Shown here one piece after another: positions 21,196-30,404 of a stretch of 30,404 nucleotides of DNA. The stretch lies in assembly GCA_027596075.1 (NCBI GenBank), contig JADGJC010000414.1:1-30404 (forward strand), given 5' to 3'. How positions within the stretch are numbered: position 1 is the first letter of the stretch; each line of letters starts with the position of its first letter. The notes beneath the pieces are model-generated. The model worked only from the letters and a program-made list of their open reading frames with translations, had not been told where the DNA came from and did not search any database. This stretch comes from Rhizophlyctis rosea. Its lineage: Eukaryota > Chytridiomycota > Chytridiomycetes > Rhizophlyctidales > Rhizophlyctidaceae. Made by a program: the position numbers and the translations under genes.

Positions 21196-22025
21196 GCTGC
21201 TTCTTTTGCTGCAGCTCCTCCTTGTAGATCCGTTCTCCCACCGAGTCCAGGAACTCAGACAGCGGCCTCCGTGACCCTATAAGAAAATCAACCCTCATCT
21301 CCTGCAACGTGTCCGTCATGTAATAATCGGACAGATTCAAGCCGGGGATGAACCAGTCACCCAGTTGGGGATCCCTGTACGAAATCGGTTCCGGCGCAAG
21401 CGTATTGAGGAATTGAAGAATTTGGACCGAATTTTTGAATCTATCAACATAGTCTTGCATGTGTTCGTTCGGCTTACGGTTGAGTGACGTGAGGGTGCCG
21501 AGGAATCGGGATGGGTCTGATTTGTCGTCCGTGACAAACTTCCGCACAAAACCTCCCATAACAGCGACCCAGTTCCCCTAATAATTCTTGCACACAGCAT
21601 ACCATGTCCCGCAGCTTTTGATGTTGCCCATCGCTTTCCACAATAGCGCCCAACGATGTTCCGGTGCCACAGCCACCAAATCACAATATGCATCGAAGTC
21701 GCGAAGCCAGCCGATAGCCGAGACCGTTTCCCCAACCTTGACCCTAGGTCCATCATATACGTTCTCGCCGGAATAAACATCACAGTCTGCACCCTCTCGT
21801 ACCGAATAGGACCATCGGCATCCATCACATACTCGTCTCCCGACGGAGTGTCCTCATTGCTCCGTCGGTCCTGCGAGGACGTTGATTTCCATTCCCATAA
21901 TCAGACCCTCCAAAGTTCCCATGCTGTTGCCCACTCCCATCTCGGCGAGCTGCAACCTCTTGATCTTCCCGATGCCCGTAATGATCCCTTCCAGCAAATT
22001 GATCCGACGACCGGGACGGCATCAC
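21068..22025 (-). pseudogene. Gag capsid-like segment of a minus-strand LTR-type element, interrupted
   Basis: The clearest piece, 21559-21068, has the Retrotrans_gag pattern: FLGTLTSLNRKPNEHMQDYVDRF (motif around SLNRKPNEHMQDYVDRF), VQILQFLN, then WFIPGLNLSDYY and LQEMRVDFLIGSRRP. The same frame continues upstream across one in-frame TAG (near 21580) with WLRDFDAYCDLVAVAPEHRW and ALLWKAMGN, which fits the start of a Gag capsid domain. A frameshift near 21740 leads to YVMDADGPIRYERVQ and MFIPARTYM, and another near 21830 to a Gly/Arg/Gln-rich stretch running up to 22025. Capsid proteins build the particle in which the element copies itself. At least one stop and two frameshifts make it a pseudogene. 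Confidence 0.65.
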
Positions 22026-22230
22026 AGGTTGTACCGCTGAGCTTTGGCGGACAGGCTGGTGTCTGGTTGACTGGTACTGATCTTGCTGATGGTGGTGATG
22101 CTGTTGATCCGCACACCATGCTCCTTCTCAAACCGAACCAGCTCACTCCCGCTCATGCTGCCCTCATTGCTTCGACGCCATCCCGAGGTTCCTCCCTGAT
22201 GCCCATTACCGAAAACTGTACTCATTCACT

Positions 22231-23543
22231 TCATGACTTCCTCATTTTTTCTCCAACGCTCAAAGTTTCCGACTCCAGAGTTCCCATCATGATGCTCACT
22301 CCCGTCCCTTTCTCCCCATCAATCCGACGAGGGTTGAGTCGCAGGTAGAATGGGTGATGCTGGCGAGCGGGTTGCGACTGCACCGTTGGATGGTGATGCT
22401 GCTGATGTTGATGTTGGTGGTGCTTATCTTGCCTTTGCTCGACTTGCGCCAACCCATTGCATAATCTGTCCACCGTAGACCTGTTCCGCAACTGTAAAAA
22501 ACCTCCCCTCACTCCTAAGAACCTTCCACACTTCCATTCTCAATGCTCCCATTCCCTCGGGAATCGTCTCCTTCTGTCCGGTCACTGCTCTCATTCTCGG
22601 CAACGACGGTGCCGTGTTCAGTCGTGAGTCCGTTTGGGAATAGTACATGAGAGCAAGGCGTGGCACCTTTGCATATATCCAGAGCGAGAAGCGTGCATCC
22701 ATGGCTGCAGCGGCGGAGTCGACGTGTTCCTTAACGAAGCCGGCAATCTATTCTGCCTTCTTCTTGTCTTCCTTTGCAACCTTCCCAAGAAGAATCTTAC
22801 ACAACTTCCTCAACGGCATGCCCTTCAACTGTTGGGCAGCAATAATGCACAATTCCACCAACACGTCCACTTGCTCGTGCGTGTAGTCCCCACACGGCAA
22901 TACCTCATCAACTCTTCCCTTCGCAGTATCGAACAGAATCCGCCTCTCCTTTCTGAACCCGTCCACTTGCAAATACCTCGTCCCCGCAAAAGACCCGCAC
23001 TTCAGACACCCAACTTCCTGTTCTCCCTCCGATTCACTGCCCAACACCAACTCATCATCCTCAAACTCCTCCTCAGAGTGCCCTGCATCCGTCACAGCCT
23101 CATGCCTCCCATCCATATCAATCCTCGGACACAACCACACCCTTGCTCTCTAAACTTAAGGACTCAATCTCAGCTTCCCTCGACACTTCCCTCAACTCCC
23201 TCGTAAGCTCAGACTCCCCAGCATCCGTAACAATCTCCTCCGGCACAACCGCACGAACCATGCTCCCCAAAACCGCCGACTCACTCTCAGCAGCCATCAC
23301 AACCTCAGACTTTCCCGTCTGCGTAACATCCTTCACAACGTCAACACGACTCTCCTCGAAAGTTGTCTCATCACCCGGCTTCCCCGTACACTCAAACTTC
23401 CCCAACCCATGGGCGACAACCTTCACATTCTTCCCACCGCCATGTTGCCCGCCTCGGTACCCATCACCGTTCTGTCCGGTCGTTCCCGTCATAGTTTTCC
23501 GCTTATTTGCTGAAATGACTGAAGTCGTATTCAATGACTTCAC
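22231..23543 (-). pseudogene. N-terminal part of the minus-strand Gag-like protein, broken
   Basis: Segments in order on the minus strand: 23543-23118 (Gly/His-rich, then E/S/V-rich), a frameshift near 23120-23140, then 23140-22748 with EEEFEDDELVLGSESEGEQE, CLKCGSF and LPCGDYTHEQVDVLVELC. An in-frame TAG at 22750-22748 follows. The same frame resumes with IAGFVKEHVDSAAAAMDARF and runs to 22424. Beyond that a His/Gln-rich stretch (HHQHQHQQHHHP) leads to 22231. The frame continuity across the TAG shows that the ORF was once open. No matrix domain is known to me that matches; the position before the capsid-like part suggests a long Gag N-terminus, or a separate protein. Confidence 0.5.
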
Positions 23544-25866
23544 GCTAGCGGAATATACTCATCACAGATTCCCCGACATCCCAACTTCTGATTCCCAAAA
23601 TATGGTTGATCCAACAGAAAACGTCGATCGGTCGCCCAAATAGACATCTGTCCCTCCCAATCAACCCAATTCGTCAAATGTGCCCACCAACCGCTCCCGA
23701 CAAGTAAACAAGCAATACACACTCTCACCCTCGAAATACTCAATCCTCGCACATCGAAAGACCGACTAACTCCTCTCCGAGAGGTTGGCCTAGTGCCCTG
23801 AATGCTAAATCCAGTCCCCGAAATGCACGAATCCGAAATCAAAGAAGCGACAGATGTAAATCCCGCGGCCGAACTTTCAAAATTGTATCAAGTCCACCCA
23901 ACAGCGAAAATGACAATTTGAACTAGAATCAACGCCGCAAAAGCCGTAACTCGGTGTGAGCCAGTGTAAGCCCTCATCCAACCAGAGTAGTGTAAGTCCT
24001 TTGTTGTGATCAAAGTATGATAAGGCAGCGGTTGACGTCATGGACGATGAGTTTGATTTTGGTGATGAGAGCGTGGGAAAGGATTCAAAACGACGACCAG
24101 GTCGATTTCGGTGGTGATTAGGAGGAAAGGAAGCGGGTAAAAGGTACGGTACGTGGTGGACCTAGCGTGAGGACATAGTTTGAAGTGTATGGTGTAGGTT
24201 GTGAGAGGTGGGTGTGGGTTATGGTTCGTTGGTCCTTTACTTGTGGGAAAGGCTATTGAGAAAAGGACGCCTTGGCCGATTTCGACGACAGTTAGGTCAA
24301 AACGGCCAAGAAAAAAGGTGGTAGTACGTCGAGGACGTATTGAAGTGTTATTTTCGGGTGTAGATTATGTTGTAGGACGTGTTGACCAGTTCGATTGGTT
24401 ATGTTTGTTGATCGTTATCGGGCCATAGGAAAGCGTCATTTTCGTACAAAAATCGTCTGTTACCCCCCAATCGAAGTTGGGAACCGTTGCCTGAACCAGG
24501 TGTTGAGCACGATGATGCTTCTAATGTTGTGCGTTACCTATTACCCTCAAACCTACTTCCTCTCAGACTCCTTTGTTCCATAGGACCGCGCCAGCATGTT
24601 CTGCACATGCTCGTCCTCGTTCTCACCAGCAGGCTTTGATGCGTTTTTTTGCGCGGGGGATGATCTGGGGTAGGTGTGAGTGCTTTGAGCGCTTCTTTTG
24701 GGCTTGGGAGGAGGGGATGAACGTCGCTGTTACTGTTACCGCCGGGGGAATTGCGGGTTGATGGCGATTTTTCGGGTTGGATATTGAGTTGCCGTTACCT
24801 GCTGAGGAGGACTTTTTGGTGAGGGTGCATTTGCCTTTGCCTTTTTTTGCGGGCGCAAGAGAGGAGGATGTGGGAGAGGCGGTGATTCATTTGATATTGG
24901 GGACATTGAAGGGTATGAGAGTGAATGAAAAGTGTTTTTCGAGGGCGTGGGAAGATTGGTTTTGAAGGTGTTGAAGGTTGGGTCTGTTATGTTAAGTCCG
25001 GCAGGCTCCGAATGTCACCGATCATTTATTATATGACATCGCGTTTGGCAGATCAACCGCTTACTGCTGCTGGCAGACAGATACTCTTTCAAAAAACTAC
25101 ACACACACAACCACGCACATGTGCCCGACTTTTGTGAATCTGCATGAAAGAGATGCAAGGTGAGATTCCAACACCAAAAGACAGTAATCATGCCCTCAAA
25201 AAGCAGCAGGACATGCACCAGAGTCACTGTAAGCAGTATGCTATGACGTTTATACATTTTCAGGCACCGACAGCGATCACTTTGGATTCGCCCGCGGGCC
25301 GATCAGTCCGTGCTGATTCTGCCAGAGATGATTGCCAAGTCAGTTTTCAAAGCCAAATTGCAGCGCTTCTTCACCAGGAAAGAATGGGGATGCTCACCTC
25401 AGTCTGTACAGCACTTCCATTGCAACAATCCGCTCCAAATCAACCAAATTGGTCTACACTGGTTGCCGTACTGCGTCTAACGCCTCTAGTACCCAAGTGT
25501 TACATGGCAGCACCACCGGAGTTAACTTCAGGAAGTCATACACTCCGTTATTTGAAGTGTTTTCACACCAGCAACCGCTTGTGTACTCACCATTCGCGGT
25601 TTTTTTAAGCCTCACAGCTTCATGGTGTGTGTCCCTAACTGGCCAACTGCACCTCCACCTCGATAGGGTTTCGCTGTTGGGTTGTTTGGGATCGCCTTTC
25701 TCGGTTGGCCTTGCTGAGAACGCTCTAGGACAGGTTTCAACATCAACAAAACAGGGGGAAAACCATTGCCAAATTTTCTCCTGGTGGGATTTAGCGAGTT
25801 TGGGACTTTAGAATGGCCTAGAATAGTGGGAACCTCTGCCGGTCGGATTAACGCCTATCGACCACT
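23544..25866. other. Gene-poor region between the two retroelement remnants
   Basis: Only short ORFs occur, on both strands. The longest readable plus-strand piece, near 24777-24965, includes LPLPAEEDFLVRVHLPLPFF but matches nothing I know. The 5' LTR of the plus-strand element should lie in the right part (about 25.1-25.9 kb), but with the 3' end outside the window its borders cannot be fixed. No tRNA primer-binding site is evident. Confidence 0.4.
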
Positions 25867-25944
25867 GTGACACGTTTTATCGCGGATTCCATCACCTCCC
25901 ACACCCTTTCCTTGCAAAACGGGCCTCAGACATGTCACACCTGC
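25867..25944 (+). repeat. Leader repeat, copy 1 (before gag)
   Basis: A sequence of about 78 nt from GTGACACGTTT to CATGTCACACCTGC lies 112 bp upstream of the gag ATG. It matches 27468-27545 with one single-base gap, about 70% by eye; the last 15 bases with ACATGTCACACC are nearly identical. The ATG inside CATGTCACACC would start a short peptide (MSHLQIPH) that ends at once. See the second copy for the likely meaning. Confidence 0.7.
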
Positions 25945-26056
25945 AGATCCCGCATTGATTACCTCCTGAGTCCATTCTGACACCGGAAAACGCATTTCCC
26001 GGTCGCTACCTATCCATACCCGCATTCAGAACGGACTCACCTCCATTCTCAATACC

Positions 26057-27433
26057 ATGCCACCCAAAACTCGCCGCAATCAACCTACTGACAAGGACGC
26101 CGCCCTGCAAGCCGCCCCGCTCAAGTCCCTCAGATCTGGCGAGAGCGGCATCCTCCACGACGAGCGCGACCGCGAGCACACTCCTAGTGAATCCGGCAGC
26201 GAGTCTGGTGATGACCATCGCGGCACCGACCTTCCTGGTGACGACGACGATGATCCTGGGGAACAGCAAATCGAGCTTCCCAATCCTTCAGATGATGACG
26301 AACCGGATGATCTAACCAAAGTCCCAGGTCGTTATATCAGGACACCTACTAAGGAATCGTCCGATGCGGACTTCCAGGAGCAGCTGCGCATCGGACTCTC
26401 CAAACTTAGCAAGGTTGAAGCCCTTGAAAAACAAGTCCATGACCTCAAGGCACAGGCACGGGCATTGCGCATCACACGCGACAGTCCTGATCTCCAAGAT
26501 CGCCGTGATGAGAAGCGCCGTAAGCAAAAGCTTTTGCCGGAGTTTGAAGGCAAAGCGCGCGAACCTCTTGTACTCAAAGAGTTCATCACCAAGCACATGT
26601 CTTACCTCATGCAGTTTCAGCCTGATACTCTTGAGGACGGCGACTGCTTCCTCGAACACTTCGTGGATTGCCTCAAAGTGGGCGCACTTGAGTGGTTCCC
26701 CCGCAACCAGGACAAGCTTTGAACCAAGGATACCTTTATCCATGAGTTCAACTTGGAGTTTCAGCCGAAGAACTTGCGCAACGAGCTCCGAGCTCAGTTC
26801 CAAGCTCTTCGTTACACTGGCAACATCAAACAGTACAACATCGACTTCAATCGCCTGCTCAATGAGTCCCACGCACTCCCCAAGTGGGAGGACAGCACAT
26901 CTGCTGAAAACTTCTCGCACGGAGATCTCAAGGCGTGGTACTCTCGCGACCTCACCAAGGGCAAGAATGACGGCAAGGAGATCGCACGTGCGATTCAGTA
27001 CACCGCCTTCAACGCTGGCGCCGGCGCAGTGGCCGACATCACCGTCAATTTCTACCAACGCACGGCCGTCCGCGCTGTCAAAGTCTTTGGTTGGTCCATC
27101 AACCCTCGCCCTCGCAAGGTCGATGTCAACCAGGCTTCCGCCTCGCACTCTAAGGGCAGCAAAGGCAAGCGCCATCACCCTTATGCCAAGAAAGGACCAC
27201 CTTGCAACTGGTGTGGTTACTCTGGACACGTTGAGACCGACTGCTGCAGGAAAAAGTCTGGGCAACCTAGATTAGCTAGAGCTAATGTTAATCATGCAGC
27301 CACTGGCAACCCTGATCTATCAAATAAATCTGACTCTGAACTGTACTCGTTGTTTCCCGGCCATTCAGTCCAATTTATTGATGCATGCAGCACTGAGTCC
27401 AATTTGATACGCCCAACATCCATCAAAAAATGA
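26057..27433 (+). pseudogene. Gag polyprotein of the Ty3/gypsy element with one internal TGA
   Basis: The frame 26057-27433 (about 458 codons) is open except for TGA at 26720-26722. Residues 1-90 are acidic and disordered (GDDDDDPGEQQ). A short coiled coil follows (LSKLSKVEALEKQVHDLKAQ). The capsid region begins with LPEFEGKAREP and continues across the TGA with TFIHEFNLEFQPKN and QYNIDFNRLLNE, matching the Retrotrans_gag family. Near the end is one perfect CCHC knuckle, CNWCGYSGHVETDC (27203-27244), preceded by a basic stretch (KGKRHHPYAKK). Gag forms the particle and binds the RNA. The coding composition is very different from the minus-strand Gag relic, so the two are separate elements. 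Confidence 0.85.
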
Positions 27434-27512
27434 GGCCAAGCAGGACTCACCCTCAAAAAGTCAAAGTGTGACACGTTTGAACCCGGAATCGAGCACTCCG
27501 CCCAACATCCAT
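27410..27512 (+). repeat. Short direct repeat at the end of gag
   Basis: CGCCCAACATCCAT occurs at 27410-27423 (inside the end of gag) and again at 27499-27512, 89 bp apart. The second copy lies within leader copy 2. It looks like a local duplication that accompanied the birth of the gag-pol spacer. Confidence 0.6.
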
Positions 27513-27545
27513 AGTAAAACTGAGCTCAAACATGTCACACCCCCA
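27468..27545 (+). repeat. Leader repeat, copy 2 (contains the pro-pol start codon)
   Basis: The second copy of the 78-nt leader runs from GTGACACGTTT to CATGTCACACC and lies between the gag stop (27433) and the protease ORF. Here the ATG within ACATGTCACACC (27532) opens the long pro-pol frame (MSHPQNIK). The shared sequence before both coding blocks suggests a duplicated leader that gave pol its own start site. This is inference from the alignment. Confidence 0.7.
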
Positions 27546-29019
27546 AAACATCAAGGTACACGTTGTACAGACCACCGACGGCTCCACTAAGCGCTGTCTG
27601 ATGTTTTCTCATACACCTGAGCCTTGGATTCACCAACGCACATTTGTGGTATACGACAAGCTTAACCGCTACTTTGTACGAATCCTTGTTGACACAGGAT
27701 GCGACTCCCTCATGATCCGCGCAGGTTGGTTGAAACAACACAAACTGTGGGGAGAGACATACGAACCCCGCGCAGCTATTGATGTAGCTTGGGGCGACGA
27801 CGGAGGCAGTTACTCCTCAACGCGTATGTTCTGCGGTGACCTCTCCATCTGGTCCACCGACAAAAGCCAATACAAATGCAGAGCACTGTCATTCATTTGC
27901 GCACTGCTACGTGTTGACGTTATTCTTGGCCTGTTATTCATCCTCTCCCTGAGTCAACTCAGTATCTTCAGCATTGAAGACTTCCCTGCATTATCCTTCA
28001 ACAAGCATGACCGCACCTTTACATTTTGGGCACAGCCGACATTTCATTGCTGGCAAAATCTGTCCTGCAACACCGCACACTTGCGGGCATTTGAAGCTTC
28101 GTGAAGCAAGAACCGCTTCAGTCCTGCCATACACGCCCCAGATGGCAATCGCATTATTTCTGAGAACCAGCTTTCTCGAATGCGCAAGAAGCTGCTAGCA
28201 AACGTCGCAGTAGTGACCGTCTTCAATACGGAGTCCATTTTGAACTTGGATCTGGCTTCCTGCGCCAACATTATATCCAAAACTGGCAAGAAAGCGGACT
28301 CCGCTGAACTTGGCACGGAATCACCTACCAATGCCAACCAGAATGGGCTTCGAGATCCTAATGATCCTACTGCCGAGGAGCTCACGGCCATACTGAACGA
28401 CATCATTGAGAGGGAAGACCCCTTGGCGGGCATCTCCGACCAGAATTTCCTCTATGCTGTACTTCAAAAATACGTCCACACTGTGTTCAGAGATCCGGAT
28501 GGACTACCACCTGACAGAGGTGAGGACAACTTGTTGTCCTTACATGGTTGTCGATATCCCACTGTGATAGATTTACGTGAAGCTTATCACCGTATCCTCA
28601 TTGCAGCAAGAGACGGCGCCAAGACCGTGTTCCGTACGCGCTTCGGCCATTTCAAGTATGTCGTTATGCCGATTGGTTTGATGGATGCACCAGCATGCTT
28701 TCAACCTTTCACGAATGAGCTTCTGGCCGACATGTTCGACCGTTACGTCATCTCATTTCTAGATGACATTCTGATCTATTCAAAGACACAGGAAGAGCAT
28801 ATCCAGCACGTGGACTCCGTCCTTGCCACGCTTGCCAAGCACGACATGTACGTCAAGCCTTCTAATGGCAGTTGGGCCCGACAGGAAGTTGAGTTCTGCG
28901 GACACATGTTAGAGTTAAATGGCTCACGCATCGCCGACAGCAAAGTCCCTGCCGTAATGCAATACACAGTACCTCGCTCTGCAAAGGACATCCAGAGCTT
29001 GTTAGGGTTTACCAACTAA
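27532..29019 (+). pseudogene. Protease and reverse transcriptase of the Ty3/gypsy element, with stop and RT deletion
   Basis: One frame runs 27532-29019 with TGA at 28102-28104 and ends at TAA 29017-29019. The aspartic protease active site is in ILVDTGCDSLMI (DTG codons 27691-27699). RT motifs follow: IDLREAYHRI (motif A), MPIGLMDAPACFQ (motif B), FLDDILIYSK (motif C, 28756 onward), FCGHMLELNG and LLGFTN. RT makes DNA from the element RNA. In full-length Ty3/gypsy RT, about 90-100 residues (PYRxSPAE...FVKKKDG...YPLP) come between the GLPPDR element and the LHG-DLRxxYH stretch. Here GLPPDRGEDN runs almost directly into LLSLHGCRYPTVIDLREAYH, near 28525, so the fingers are missing in frame. The enzyme cannot be active. 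Confidence 0.87.
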
Positions 29020-29640
29020 TCTGCGTACATCCCGCGATATGCGGACGTGGTTTACCCGCTTTCATGCCTACAGTCAGGCAACATACCTTTCGTCCCGACG
29101 GACAAGGAGCCGGCAGCATTCGATGAAGTGCGTAGGCTCATCTGCACTGCCCCCGTACTTGCACAGTACAATCCGGACCGCAAGCTGTACATGTTCATGG
29201 ACAGCTCAGGCTTTGCGCTCGGAGGCTGGCTTGCACCGCGCACGAACCCCAACGAATGCATACCTGATGTCCTACCTACAACCATCAAGGGTTGGAAGGC
29301 GATGCCGGCATTGAAAGCGATTGCTTTCTGGGCACGCAAGATGCAACCTGTAGAAATCAAGTACCCTGTATACGAGCAAGAACTGTGAGCTCTAGTCAGC
29401 TGCTTGAGAGGTACCGCCCCATATGCGCATCTCGCAGATTTAAGTCGTTCACAGACCATCAATCCATGGAGTACCTTCAAACACAACCACACTTGTCCTG
29501 GCGACAAGCCAACTGGGTTGAGTTTCTGCAATCCTTTGATTTTGAGATCATTATCTCCAAGGCCAACGGAACATCGTCGCCGACATCCTCTCACGCAACC
29601 CGTACTATGCACCCTGATGCGCGGATTGCCAAGGACGTGT
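29020..29640 (+). pseudogene. RNase H-containing part of pol, frameshifted
   Basis: After the TAA at 29017-29019 the same frame continues with YIPRYADVVYPL, FDEVRRLICTAPVLAQYNPD and MFMDSSGFALGGWL, the connection and RNase H start (usual DASDFAIGAVL). It stops at TGA 29386-29388 just where LLALVSCL would follow YPVYEQEL. The next conserved piece, SFTDHQSMEYLQTQPHLSWRQ and FLQSFDFEIIIS, is in another frame, and then VADILSRNP is in a third, so two frameshifts lie near 29390-29440 and 29570. RNase H removes the RNA strand during copying. It is clearly decayed. Confidence 0.8.
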
Positions 29641-29970
29641 TGAGATTCATGTCGCATTTGCCAGGACGATCTACCCTGCAAATAAGCGCACCTTTACTGA
29701 ATCAGAACATGCTGTGGCACATTTGAAGCCAGTTTTCCTTATAAACCAGGCTGAGGTGCGCAATTCCTACCTCAAACCTGTCACACCTGCTCAAATCACA
29801 CCTGAGTCCAGTTTGAGTGCAGTTTCGGTTATAAACACACCCAAAAGGCTCAAATCTGATACGACATCGGACTTCTCTCACGAACATTAGCAAATCGCTC
29901 CAATCACTTTGTGAGTGAAAATGGCTAATTCAACATGGATACGTGCCGCGTACACCATCTGTGCATGCTA
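29641..29970 (+). other. Non-coding insert between RNase H and integrase, with TATAAA repeats and a leader fragment
   Basis: Normally RNase H leads straight into integrase. Here about 330 bp without a good frame intervene. It has a partial third leader copy, CCTCAAACCTGTCACACCTGC (29770-29790), followed by CCTGAGTCCA (29801-29810), which also occurs at 25965-25974 after leader copy 1. It also has the imperfect direct repeat CAGTTTTCCTTATAAAC (near 29731) and CAGTTTCGGTTATAAAC (near 29820), each with a TATAAA core. The stretch could be a rearranged leader or promoter-like sequence. Confidence 0.5.
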
Positions 29971-30082
29971 CTCCGGCTATGGCTGGGCCTGAAGCAACAC
30001 CCATCCCACAGTCTGAGGCATCGTCCCTTGACAACATTGAAGATCCAAGCGTTGCCTACACTCTGATGACTTTTACTGTTCC

Positions 30083-30334
30083 ATGCTTCAACGTCTTCAA
30101 GACACTGAACAGACCCCGGAACGTTGCACAACTCACGGACGTCGCTTCACGCATCGTGACGGCCTCCTGTATCACCATGGTCAAACCCACGTCCCCGAAG
30201 CACTGCGCCATCTCGTACTTCAGAAGTATCATGATGCTTTGCTCATGAGTGGACACTCCGGTATTGATCCTACACTTGGCAGGGTACTTGAGTGCTTTTG
30301 GTGGCCCAAACTGGCTCTGGACTGCAAGTGTTGA
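30083..30334 (+). pseudogene. Integrase N-terminal zinc-binding region, truncated
   Basis: The 83-residue frame has the Ty3/gypsy integrase HHCC region: a HVPEALRHLVLQKYHD lead-in, H-x7-H in YHDALLMSGHSG, then TLGRVLECFWWPKL. The CxxC that should complete the zinc site is replaced by CKC followed by TGA (30332-30334). This zinc domain binds the element ends before the DDE core cuts the target. The core lies beyond the window or is lost after the stop. The next ~70 bp to the window end have no readable coding. Confidence 0.8.
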
Positions 30335-30404
30335 TAGCGCAGGTCTGTTAAGGGAATAACTAGCTCAACTAACTTAATAGGACTCGTAATAGCTATACGA
30401 TACT

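Larger units (their letters stand above)
25867..30404 (+). mobile_element. Defective Ty3/gypsy-type LTR retrotransposon, 3' end outside the window
   Basis: The order gag, protease, reverse transcriptase, RNase H, integrase identifies a Ty3/gypsy (Metaviridae) element. The copy is dead: in-frame stops at 26720-26722 (TGA), 28102-28104 (TGA), 29017-29019 (TAA) and 29386-29388 (TGA), plus frameshifts in RNase H after 29388 and near 29570, and an apparent RT deletion. Gag starts 112 bp after leader copy 1. The left border and LTR were not found, so the true element may start further left. A region of about 330 bp between RNase H and integrase (roughly 29640-29970) looks non-coding. Confidence 0.85.

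Noticed and set aside
22634..23206. Plus-strand ORF of 190 codons
   Set aside because: It is opposite the broken Gag-like frames and rich in Pro/His/Leu/Ser, as expected of an antisense reading.
26312..27265. Long minus-strand ORF (317 codons) opposite gag
   Set aside because: It mirrors a strong gag ORF with clear capsid and CCHC motifs, shows no motif of its own, and is the usual antisense shadow of GC-rich codons.
26364..27275. Plus-strand ORF of 303 codons overlapping gag in another frame
   Set aside because: It is a Ser/Thr/Arg-rich translation typical of an off-frame reading; gag in the other frame has the real domains.
26720..29388. TGA read as tryptophan (alternative genetic code)
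   Set aside because: TGA ends the HIRA gene (7614-7616) and the TPPP gene (13654-13656) right where the families end, so TGA is a normal stop and the element is simply mutated.
1..30404. CRISPR array, bacterial operon or phage-like system
   Set aside because: No regularly spaced repeats; the introns and gene families are eukaryotic.

Overview
The window looks like nuclear DNA of a zoosporic (flagellated) fungus, most likely a chytrid-type lineage. This is an inference. Five of the six genes carry short GT-AG introns; I placed 33 of them, 52 to 165 nt long, by reading-frame continuity. The gene families are fungal or pan-eukaryotic. One gene encodes a p25-alpha/TPPP protein, a family that follows the presence of a eukaryotic flagellum and is missing from most non-flagellated fungi. 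TGA, TAA and TAG all act as stops.

From about 1.0 to 17.1 kb the window is a compact block of six genes. In order they are: a ferric reductase-type membrane flavocytochrome (minus, 4 exons); a HIRA/Hir1 histone chaperone subunit (plus, 18 exons); an AVT/SLC38-type amino acid transporter (plus, 6 exons); an intronless secreted His-rich protein with HxHP motifs (minus); a TPPP-like protein whose C-terminal motif is duplicated (plus, 5 exons); and a conserved fungal coiled-coil protein of unknown function (plus, 5 exons). The ferric reductase and HIRA genes are divergent, and the transporter and His-rich gene converge. The first 1 kb holds no gene I can support.

From about 17.1 to 25.8 kb the DNA is repeat-like and gene-poor. 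It starts with a poly-C/CTCC tract next to a near-perfect palindrome and a nested hairpin. It then carries minus-strand coding debris: an acidic-tailed broken ORF at 18.3-19.3 kb, then a retrotransposon-like Gag in pieces (about 23.5 down to 20.5 kb) with a capsid-like segment, two CCHC knuckles (one missing a Cys), and an acidic internally repeated ORF. I see no pol gene attached to this Gag.

From about 25.9 kb to the end lies a plus-strand Ty3/gypsy-type LTR retrotransposon: Gag with a CCHC knuckle, protease (DTG), reverse transcriptase (FLDD), RNase H, and the zinc-binding start of integrase. It is dead: there are several in-frame stops, at least two frameshifts, and an apparent in-frame deletion of the RT fingers. 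Its most curious feature is a leader of about 78 bp that occurs just before gag and again just before the pro-pol ATG, with a shorter third copy between RNase H and integrase. LTRs were not found; the 3' end lies outside the window.

I did not find a convincing new multi-gene system. The best leads are the TPPP protein with two tail motifs, the intronless HxHP secreted protein, the repeated leader in the retrotransposon, and the pol-less Gag remnant.
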